From the NCBI GenBank assembly GCA_021786655.1, contig JAJYMU010000325.1, positions 1 through 12,409 of the forward strand: a stretch of 12,409 nucleotides of DNA. Direction: 5' to 3'. This document shows, in pieces, positions 6,921 to 12,409 of the stretch. The DNA is from Bacteroidota bacterium. GTDB lineage: Bacteria; Bacteroidota; Ignavibacteria; Ignavibacteriales; Melioribacteraceae. Below the pieces are notes generated by a model. It was not told where the DNA came from. It ran no database searches and worked only from the letters and a program-made list of their open reading frames with translations. Position numbers and translations under genes: made by a program. The number at the start of each line of letters is the position of its first letter. Within the stretch, counting starts at the first letter, position 1.

Positions 6921-7738
6921 AAAATCTTAACGCACAATATCGCGATACGATCGAAGCATTATCGAAACAGATTCCGTTTGAACCGGAAATTTGTTTAATA
7001 CTCGGCAGCGGACTCGGCGGGTTTGCGCAAAAAATAGAATCGGTCAAATCAATTCCAACCGCCTCGCTTCCTAATTATCCTAAGTCAACCGTTCAAGGTC
7101 ATCAAGGTTATTTGCACTTCTCAAAGCATGCGAATAAAAAACTTATGATCGTTCAAGGACGAATTCATTTGTATGAAGGATATAGTCTTACTCAATGCGT
7201 CCTTCCCGTTTTCATTGCGTCAAAGCTGAACTGCAATAAAATAATTTTAACAAATGCCGCCGGCGGTGTTAGTCCCATTCTAAGACCCGGCGATTTGATG
7301 CTCGCTACATCGCTAAATGGAATAAGCGTTAAAAAAGAACTTGCCGGATTGATCAACTTGGCAAATTTAGATCAGAAAAATTCCCTGCTGAACTTTCCTT
7401 CAAAAGAATTGAACGAGAAAATAAAAGCAGCGGCACTCGAAGAAAAGTTAGCTTTGCAAGAAGGTGTTTACTGGCTTACAAAAGGACCGAGTTACGAAAC
7501 TCCCGCTGAGATACGAATGATTCGCAAATTCGGCGGAGATGCGGTCGGCATGTCAACCGTTCACGAAGCATTTTACGCAGCAGCGCTCGGAATGGAAGTA
7601 GCCGCTATTTCATGCGTCACTAATTTGGCAGCCGGATTATCCGAGAACAAACTTACACACGCCGAAGTAATGGAAACAGCTGAACGGGTCAAACTAGATT
7701 TTGAAAGGCTGGTTAAAAAATCTATAGAGCTGATTTAA
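6917..7738 (+). CDS. punA: Purine nucleoside phosphorylase (trimeric type)
   Basis: It splits purine nucleosides (inosine, guanosine and deoxy forms) with phosphate, giving the free base and (deoxy)ribose-1-phosphate. The 273 residues match the trimeric PNP family. Visible motifs are LILGSGLGGFA (28-38, phosphate loop), QGHQGYLHF (60-68), QGRIHLYEGYS (80-90), LTNAAGGVSP (111-120), KGPSYETPAEIRM (189-201) and GGDAVGMSTVHEA (206-218). CVTNLAAG (233-240) holds N236, equivalent to the Asn that confers 6-oxopurine specificity in the human enzyme. E194 and M212 fit the purine-binding Glu and Met. Two departures are seen: the usual DHINL block after GDLM is replaced by a diverged segment (about 131-150), and the common MSTVPE is MSTVHE. 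The ATGA overlap with the transporter implies translational coupling. Its stop overlaps that of rsmE on the other strand. Activity on methylthioadenosine is less likely given N236. Confidence 0.93.
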   Translation: MKNLNAQYRDTIEALSKQIPFEPEICLILGSGLGGFAQKIESVKSIPTASLPNYPKSTVQGHQGYLHFSKHANKKLMIVQGRIHLYEGYSLTQCVLPVFIASKLNCNKIILTNAAGGVSPILRPGDLMLATSLNGISVKKELAGLINLANLDQKNSLLNFPSKELNEKIKAAALEEKLALQEGVYWLTKGPSYETPAEIRMIRKFGGDAVGMSTVHEAFYAAALGMEVAAISCVTNLAAGLSENKLTHAEVMETAERVKLDFERLVKKSIELI

Positions 7739-8466
7739 ACATTCATAGCCAACATTGATGCTGCAGTAACAATCGCAGTCTCACTTCTTAAACGATTCTC
7801 AGTCAACCTAATTCGCAATTCCCAGCCCCCGTCAGGGTAAGCTCCATTCGTAATTCTCAATTCTTCTTTATTAAACCCTCCTTCCGGGCCGAAGATAAAA
7901 AAGCAATTGCCAATTGTTAATTGAGAATTGAGAATTGATTGAAATGTTTTGTCGGAATTTTGGTCGAAAAGAATTTTAGTCCCATTTTGTTTGATGATCC
8001 CATCGAGACTTTTTGCATAAGAAATCTTCGGCAACCACGAACGCAGTGACTGTTTCATTGCAGAGGTTAAAACTTTTTGCCAGCGGTCTAACTTTTCTCC
8101 TTTTGCAATGGTCCGTTTCGATTCGAACACAATAAAATTTGTAATTCCAAGTTCAACGGATTTTTCCAAAGCGAATTCAAACCGTTCAGGACTTTTCAAA
8201 CGGGGAACGCAAAAAGTTATACCAGAAAAATGATTAGGGTACTCCATCCTTTGCAAAATTCTACATGTAAGATCTTTTGTCGATATCACGGTTAATTCGG
8301 TTTTGTAAATTTGCCCTTTGCCGTCCGTGACAAAAATTTCGTCTCCCGACTTATGCCGCATTACATATTTGATATGATGAAGTTCTGCGCCATCAATCAA
8401 AATTTTCTTTTCAGAAACTTTCTGAGAAAAATATAATTCTACATCAGAAAGAAAAACCGGTTGCAA
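7735..8466 (-). CDS. rsmE: 16S rRNA (uracil-1498-N3)-methyltransferase RsmE
   Basis: This SPOUT methyltransferase uses SAM to methylate N3 of U1498 in the decoding centre of the 30S subunit. An N-terminal PUA-like RNA-binding domain (about 9-75, ELHHIKYVMR and VTDGKGQIY visible) precedes the SPOUT domain with EKSVELGI (101-108), AMKQSLRSWLP (136-146), FGPEGGF (192-198) and LRSETA (226-231). The last two build the knotted SAM site. I took the TTG at 8464-8466 because GAGGAG lies 9 nt before it and because family members begin near ELYFSQ. An in-frame ATG at 8500-8502 would add 12 residues, has no good ribosome binding site and deepens the overlap with the upstream barrel gene to 59 nt; it cannot be excluded. 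The region between GPEGGF and LRSETA is about 5 residues longer than in E. coli and is encoded by repeat-like DNA, as is the segment just before GPEGG. The stop overlaps that of the phosphorylase gene. Confidence 0.9.
   Translation of the reverse strand: MQPVFLSDVELYFSQKVSEKKILIDGAELHHIKYVMRHKSGDEIFVTDGKGQIYKTELTVISTKDLTCRILQRMEYPNHFSGITFCVPRLKSPERFEFALEKSVELGITNFIVFESKRTIAKGEKLDRWQKVLTSAMKQSLRSWLPKISYAKSLDGIIKQNGTKILFDQNSDKTFQSILNSQLTIGNCFFIFGPEGGFNKEELRITNGAYPDGGWELRIRLTENRLRSETAIVTAASMLAMNV
7810..7941. repeat. AATTCTC/AATTCGT-type degenerate repeat tracts inside rsmE
   Basis: Three short tracts of AATT-spaced repeats occur within rsmE: AATTCGCAATTCCCAG (7810-7825), ATTCGTAATTCTCAATTC (7846-7863), and on the other side of the GPEGG codons a longer tract at 7903-7941 containing GAATTGAGAATTGA. 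The second and third tracts face each other as a perfect 13-bp inverted repeat (7852-7864 and 7924-7936) with 59 bp between the arms. The unit period is about 7 to 8 bp. Such AATTCTC heptamer-like tracts are, from memory, seen mostly between genes in several bacterial groups. Here they encode SILNSQLTIGNC and part of RITNGAYPDGGWELRIR without breaking the frame. Confidence 0.55.
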
Positions 8467-9796
8467 AGATGAATTCTCCTCGTCGGTCTTGGTTGATTGC
8501 ATATTCCACTCTAAATGCGCTGTATGGTATTACTAAAATAGTAAATCCAATTCCATAACCGGAATAAAATTGATTAAGCGACAGATGCTGATCGTTGTTG
8601 TAAGTCGCACCGGCATCGTAAAAAAGACCGAGGTAAACTCCAACTCGTGCCGAAGTAAGACTTCGCGGCAGCAGGGGTAATTTCAAACTTACATCCCACT
8701 CTTTAATAATTGGATGATTAACTTCAACCGATGCCAGCAGATAACTATTCCCTTCACGTTTGTGCATAAAATTGCCGCGAACTCTTTCCTCGTAACCGAG
8801 ATATGAATAATCATAAAACGGAACCGTCCCGCCGAAAGTTGAGCGGTACGCAAACCGCCATTTTGCCGAAAGGTCACCGATAATTTTTTCGTACTCACGG
8901 AGATCTAGCGAAAAAACATTATAATTTATGTTGTCATCACCAAAACCTTTATGAGTAATAGAACCGAACGCATAGAAGCCGTTATCGGAAAATTGTTTTA
9001 AATCGCGAGAATCATAGTTGTAACTTATTCCCGCATACGGCGCCCGGTCTATTCCGCCGCCTGAGGCAGTAATTTTCTCTAAACCCGGGTAGGGTGTTTC
9101 AACATAATTAAATCCTAGTGTTACGAACCCCGTATTGAATTGATTGAACCGTTTGCTGAGCGTTACACTGTTATCGATAATTTTTTCTTTGAAGTCGCTG
9201 CCGGCAAGTTTTGCGGCTTCCACGTTCTTGTTCACAAAATCCGTGTACATCAGATCAATTTCAATTCCGATATCTTCATTATATAGCAGCGCGGGATTTT
9301 CATACGCCAACCTGTAATACGGTTGATAGCCAATGCCAACAGTTGCGAAAATGGTTTCATTTCTTCCGCGGAAATTTTTGTACATCAGACTAATTCCTAC
9401 GGTCGAGGAGTTGATTGAATTGTATTCAGACCTAAAATATAGAAGCGGATAGATGTACCAGCTTTCATCCACAGCAATCATCAAAACATTTTTTTTATCG
9501 GACTCATAAACAAACATTTTCACATTCGTAAACAATCTTAAGCTGAAAATTCTTTCCCGGTTATAATCGATGATTTTTTCCGTAACCGAATCGCCTTCGC
9601 TAATTGTCAGTTCGCGGCGAATGATAAAGTCTTTAGTGACATTGTTCCCGGAAATTTTTATCGAATCAATTCTTACTTTTTGGTTACCCTTTACAACCAG
9701 AGTGTCTAATGAACCGGCATGAAGTACTATCGTCGTAGCAAAAAAAGTAAATAGAAGTACACCAAAAATATATTTTTTGGAAAAAACGAGTTTCAT
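8444..9796 (-). CDS. One-POTRA Omp85-family outer-membrane beta-barrel protein
   Basis: This is a BamA/TamA-superfamily outer-membrane barrel, possibly acting in insertion or translocation of proteins or lipids; its substrate is unknown. An N-terminal signal peptide (1-27, hydrophobic core 9-26, HAG at its end) is followed by a single POTRA-like domain (about 42-112: KVRIDSIKISGNNVTKDFII, RRELTISEGD). A barrel of about 335 residues follows, with many alternating aromatic strands such as GISYNYDSRDLKQF (256-269). VRGN at 339-342 sits where Omp85 proteins have the VRGF/Y motif of loop 6. The protein ends in GFSF, a C-terminal Phe typical of outer-membrane barrels. At 450 residues it is far shorter than BamA (about 800, five POTRAs), so it is not the main assembly factor. 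The ATG at 9796 gives a normal signal peptide, though no Shine-Dalgarno site precedes it. It lies 11 nt after the CoA-binding gene and overlaps rsmE. Confidence 0.87.
   Translation of the reverse strand: MKLVFSKKYIFGVLLFTFFATTIVLHAGSLDTLVVKGNQKVRIDSIKISGNNVTKDFIIRRELTISEGDSVTEKIIDYNRERIFSLRLFTNVKMFVYESDKKNVLMIAVDESWYIYPLLYFRSEYNSINSSTVGISLMYKNFRGRNETIFATVGIGYQPYYRLAYENPALLYNEDIGIEIDLMYTDFVNKNVEAAKLAGSDFKEKIIDNSVTLSKRFNQFNTGFVTLGFNYVETPYPGLEKITASGGGIDRAPYAGISYNYDSRDLKQFSDNGFYAFGSITHKGFGDDNINYNVFSLDLREYEKIIGDLSAKWRFAYRSTFGGTVPFYDYSYLGYEERVRGNFMHKREGNSYLLASVEVNHPIIKEWDVSLKLPLLPRSLTSARVGVYLGLFYDAGATYNNDQHLSLNQFYSGYGIGFTILVIPYSAFRVEYAINQDRRGEFIFATGFSF
8476..8481 (-). promoter_or_regulatory. Shine-Dalgarno-like site that may set the rsmE start
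   Basis: GAGGAG on the minus strand lies 9 nt before the TTG at 8464-8466 and inside the last codons of the barrel gene. It is the reason for preferring the TTG start over the ATG at 8502. The hexamer also encodes part of DRRGEF in the barrel, so the match could be chance. Confidence 0.4.
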
Positions 9797-9808
9797 CTAA
9801 TCGGCAAT

Positions 9809-10237
9809 TTAATTTTTACGGAACGGTTTGCTGAGATTATAATATACAGCAATGCACTTGTCTTGAATCGTGTAAATACCTTTTTCAATAACGGGTTTAA
9901 CCGCCGAGTCATTTCTTATACCCTGCTGCAGCCAAAGAACCTTCGGATTCTTTTCCAGAACGTCGGAAATCAATTCCGGTATCGTTTCCGATCGCCGAAA
10001 GACATCAACAATATCTACTTCAAAAGGAATGTCTTTGAGACTCGGGTAAACTTCTATTTCTCCGGATTTTGTAATCGACGGATTTACACCAACAACTTTA
10101 TAACCTTTCTCCACAAGAAATTCTGCGATCTCTCTGCTGGTTCTCATCGGATTGTCGGATAATCCAACAACTGCGATTGTCTTTGCCTCAGAAAGAATTT
10201 CAGCAATTTTTCTAAGCACGTTCTCGTCGTTTGTCAT
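9809..10237 (-). CDS. CoA-binding Rossmann-fold protein (CoA_binding_2 / YccU type)
   Basis: A small stand-alone CoA-binding domain protein of 142 residues, related to the N-terminal domain of succinyl-CoA synthetase alpha chains. Proteins of this type bind CoA or acyl-CoA, but their function is not firmly established. Visible blocks are the nucleotide-binding IAVVGLSDNPMRTS (21-34), YKVVGVNPS (46-54), VDIVDVFRRSE (74-84), VLWLQQGIRND (100-110) and the terminal DKCIAVYY (126-133), which fits the conserved D-x-C-I pattern of the family. No catalytic histidine or ATP-grasp domain is present, so it is not a ligase subunit. The start is well defined: GGAGG lies 7 nt before the ATG at 10235-10237, and the ATG overlaps the gcvP stop by 4 nt (ATGA). 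Its link to gcvP may reflect simple co-transcription; a role in one-carbon metabolism is not shown. Confidence 0.9.
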   Translation of the reverse strand: MTNDENVLRKIAEILSEAKTIAVVGLSDNPMRTSREIAEFLVEKGYKVVGVNPSITKSGEIEVYPSLKDIPFEVDIVDVFRRSETIPELISDVLEKNPKVLWLQQGIRNDSAVKPVIEKGIYTIQDKCIAVYYNLSKPFRKN

Positions 10238-12409
10238 GCGGTTTCCTCCGCGTATTCACTAATAGGCAGACAGCTGCAGACTAAATTTCTATCGCCGTAT
10301 GCGTTATTGATTCTTCCTACCGTAGGCCAGAATTTATTTTCACGCGTCTGTTCGGTTGGGAATGCTGCCGTCTCTCGTGTATAAGCATGAGTCCAGGCAT
10401 CGTTTACTACCTGCTCAACCGTGTGAGGAGAATTTTTCAACGGATTATCTTCTTTGCCAAGATTGCCTTTTTCAATTTCTTCAATTTCTTTTTTGATGGA
10501 GATCAAGGCATCACATAATCTATCAAGTTCATACTTCGATTCGCTTTCCGTCGGTTCAACCATAATTGTTCCGTGTACCGGAAACGAAACTGTTGGCGCA
10601 TGAAATCCGTAGTCCATCAATCGTTTTGAAATGTCTTCCACTTCTACTCCAGACGTTGCTTTAAATTGTCTGCAGTCGAAAATTAATTCGTGTGCGACAA
10701 AATTATTTTTGCCGGTATAAACCACCGGATAAAACTTCTCCAATCTTGCTTTGATATAATTTGCATTTAAGATTGCGGCTTTTGTTGCAAGTGTTAATCC
10801 TTTAGCGCCCATCATTTTAATGTAAGCATACGAAATGATCAGAACACTTGCGCTTCCCCATGGCGCTGATGCAACCGCATGAATTGCTTGTTCGCCCCCG
10901 GTTTTCACAATCGAATGTCCGGGAAGAAACGGGGTTAGATGTTTTGCAACAGCAATCGGTCCCACTCCGGGTCCGCCGCCTCCGTGCGGTATCGCAAATG
11001 TTTTGTGAAGATTAAGATGACAAACATCGGCGCCGATCGACGCGGGACTTGTCAGTCCAACCTGAGCATTCATGTTAGCACCGTCCATATAAACTAATCC
11101 GCCGTTGTCATGAATAATTTTACAGATATCAATAATCGCTTCTTCAAATACTCCGTGCGTAGAAGGATAAGTTACCATCAACGCCGAAAGATTTTCTTTA
11201 TGTTCTTCGGCTTTGGCTTTCAAATCGTTTACGTCGATGTTTCCGTTCTCATCGCATTTTACAATCACAACTTTACTTCCAGCCATTACCGCGCTTGCCG
11301 GATTTGTTCCGTGAGCTGACGACGGAATCAAAACTACGTTTCTCTGCTTGTCTCCGTAAGCATGATGGTAAGCTCTGATTACGAGCAGTCCGGTATATTC
11401 GCCTTGTGCGCCTGAATTCGGTTGGAGCGACACGGAATCGAAACCGGTTATCTTCGCCAAATCTATTTCGAGTTCTCTGAAAATCTGCGCGTATCCTTCC
11501 GCTTGATCAATCGGCGCGAATGGATGAAGCGAGGCAAACTCCGGCCAGCTTATTCCGAACATTTCTGTCGACGCGTTTAATTTCATTGTGCAAGAGCCGA
11601 GCGGTATCATCGAAGTAGTTAACGATAAGTCCTTTCTTTCCAATCCTTTTATGTAGCGAAGCATCTCGGTTTCAGCATAGTAGGAATTAAATACCGGATG
11701 AGTTAAGAAATTTGATTTCCTCTTGAGATTCTCCGGGTACTCTGCATCTGCACCACCCAAAATTTTAGAGATTTTTTGCTGATCAAAATTCTTGCTCAAC
11801 GCTTTTGAAAATATTTTTAGAATTGCCGCAACGTCTTCGGTCGTATCCGGTTCGGAAATCGAAATCCCGATTTCTTTTTCTCCAATGTATCTGAAATTGA
11901 TTCCGTTGCTCAAAGCTTCAGATTTAATTTTTTTCGATTCGTCTGCTGAATTCAATTCGATCTTCAAAGTGTCAAAATAATTCTTGTTTGATTGACCAAT
12001 GCCGATTGACTTCAGCGCTTCATCTAGAATAACCGTGAGGTTGTGAATTCTCTCGGCGATTGCTTTAATTCCCTTTGGTCCGTGATAAACAGCATACATT
12101 CCGGCCATTATAGCCAGCAGTACTTGAGAAGTACAAATATTGCTCGTTGCATGTTCGCGTTTAATGTGCTGCTCTCTTGTTTGAAGCGCCATGCGCAGCG
12201 CTCTCTTGCCTTGCGCGTCGATTGAAACGCCGATGATTCTTCCCGGAATTTGTCGCTTGTACTCATCCTTTGTAGCAAAATATGCTGCATGTGGACCGCC
12301 AAATCCAATCGGAACACCGAATCGTTGTGTTGATCCCACGACTACATCAGCCCCAAATTCTCCGGGAGGTGTGAGCAGAGCCAGAGAAAGCAAATCTGCC
12401 GCAACAGCT
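10234..12409 (-). CDS. gcvP: Glycine dehydrogenase (decarboxylating), P-protein, N-terminus beyond right edge
   Basis: The P-protein of the glycine cleavage system uses pyridoxal phosphate to decarboxylate glycine and passes the aminomethyl group to the lipoyl arm of H-protein. About 724 codons are visible of an expected 950 or so; the frame is open to the window edge, and the TTG codon at 12391-12393 is an internal leucine in LLSLALLTPPGEFGAD, not a start. The PLP lysine is in HLNLHKTFAIPHGGGGPG (encoded near 10967-11020; Lys codon 11002-11004). Other conserved blocks are VGSTQRFGVPIGFGGPHAA (12275-12336, in part), IPLGSCTMKLN (near 11580-11610), SSAHGTNPASA and DGANMNAQVG. Both halves are on one chain, so this is the fused form and not the gcvPA/gcvPB pair. 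The C-terminus ends EYAEETA. It is the promoter-proximal gene visible in this unit and overlaps the CoA-binding gene by 4 nt. No gcvT or gcvH is seen in the window. Confidence 0.96.
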   Translation of the reverse strand, partial: AVAADLLSLALLTPPGEFGADVVVGSTQRFGVPIGFGGPHAAYFATKDEYKRQIPGRIIGVSIDAQGKRALRMALQTREQHIKREHATSNICTSQVLLAIMAGMYAVYHGPKGIKAIAERIHNLTVILDEALKSIGIGQSNKNYFDTLKIELNSADESKKIKSEALSNGINFRYIGEKEIGISISEPDTTEDVAAILKIFSKALSKNFDQQKISKILGGADAEYPENLKRKSNFLTHPVFNSYYAETEMLRYIKGLERKDLSLTTSMIPLGSCTMKLNASTEMFGISWPEFASLHPFAPIDQAEGYAQIFRELEIDLAKITGFDSVSLQPNSGAQGEYTGLLVIRAYHHAYGDKQRNVVLIPSSAHGTNPASAVMAGSKVVIVKCDENGNIDVNDLKAKAEEHKENLSALMVTYPSTHGVFEEAIIDICKIIHDNGGLVYMDGANMNAQVGLTSPASIGADVCHLNLHKTFAIPHGGGGPGVGPIAVAKHLTPFLPGHSIVKTGGEQAIHAVASAPWGSASVLIISYAYIKMMGAKGLTLATKAAILNANYIKARLEKFYPVVYTGKNNFVAHELIFDCRQFKATSGVEVEDISKRLMDYGFHAPTVSFPVHGTIMVEPTESESKYELDRLCDALISIKKEIEEIEKGNLGKEDNPLKNSPHTVEQVVNDAWTHAYTRETAAFPTEQTRENKFWPTVGRINNAYGDRNLVCSCLPISEYAEETA
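10245..10249 (-). promoter_or_regulatory. Shine-Dalgarno site of the CoA-binding gene
   Basis: GGAGG on the minus strand lies 7 nt before the ATG at 10235-10237, within the last codons of gcvP. It confirms the short start of the CoA-binding protein and suggests independent ribosome entry in addition to coupling with the overlapping gcvP stop. Confidence 0.65.

Noticed and set aside
10470..10495. Direct repeat CAATTTCTT within gcvP
   Set aside because: It simply encodes the acidic run EEIEEIEK in a variable C-terminal linker and shows no sign of being a mobile or regulatory repeat.
12391..12393. Apparent start codon of the P-protein gene near the right edge
   Set aside because: The codon is TTG inside a conserved block (AADLLSLALLTPPGEFGAD), and the frame continues to the edge, so the gene is cut, not complete.
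1..12409. Search for CRISPR arrays, tRNA or rRNA genes, toxin-antitoxin pairs, phage or defence genes
   Set aside because: Nothing with the expected repeats, cloverleaf sequences or signature motifs was seen; nearly all of the window is accounted for by recognisable housekeeping genes.

Overview
The window is a dense, moderately AT-rich stretch of bacterial chromosome. It carries mostly housekeeping genes in two long converging transcription units, plus one divergent regulator. An outer-membrane Omp85-type barrel with a signal peptide and a C-terminal Phe shows a diderm organism. The mix of genes (FloA-type flotillin, one-chain glycine decarboxylase P-protein, type II thymidine kinase, a NupC-type transporter with ETEEP and NEFVAY motifs) and the overall style of the proteins suggest the Bacteroidota/Chlorobiota/Ignavibacteriota group. 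Ignavibacteriota is my best guess, but it rests on recall and no marker gene here proves it. Shine-Dalgarno sites are strong in front of a few genes (floA, the CoA-binding gene) and absent from most.

Region 1 (1-783, minus strand): the N-terminal 261 residues of a PAS plus AAA+ sigma-54-dependent activator, cut by the left edge. Region 2 (784-1055): the divergent intergenic region, which contains a decayed fragment that reads like the N-terminus of an IS110-family transposase and ends at 1016.

Region 3 (1056-7738, plus strand): floA, a small single-pass membrane protein, a UvrD/PcrA-type helicase, cytidine deaminase (cdd), thymidine kinase (tdk), a concentrative nucleoside transporter and a purine nucleoside phosphorylase. 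Most junctions overlap by 1 to 4 nt or have gaps of 3 to 13 nt; the 64-nt gap before cdd is the only place where a separate promoter would fit easily. The last four genes form a coherent nucleoside uptake and salvage module.

Region 4 (7735-12409, minus strand, read right to left): gcvP (cut at the right edge, about a quarter missing), a small CoA-binding Rossmann protein, a one-POTRA Omp85 barrel and the rRNA methyltransferase rsmE. They are joined by a 4-nt overlap, an 11-nt gap and a coding overlap of at least 23 nt. The two units meet tail to tail with their stop codons overlapping at 7735-7738.

I found no RNA gene, CRISPR array, complete mobile element, or defence or biosynthetic system. 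The points most worth a second look are the IS110-like remnant, the AATTCTC-type repeat tracts inside the catalytic-domain coding sequence of rsmE, the floA-linked membrane protein with a conserved-looking tail, and the short Omp85 protein.
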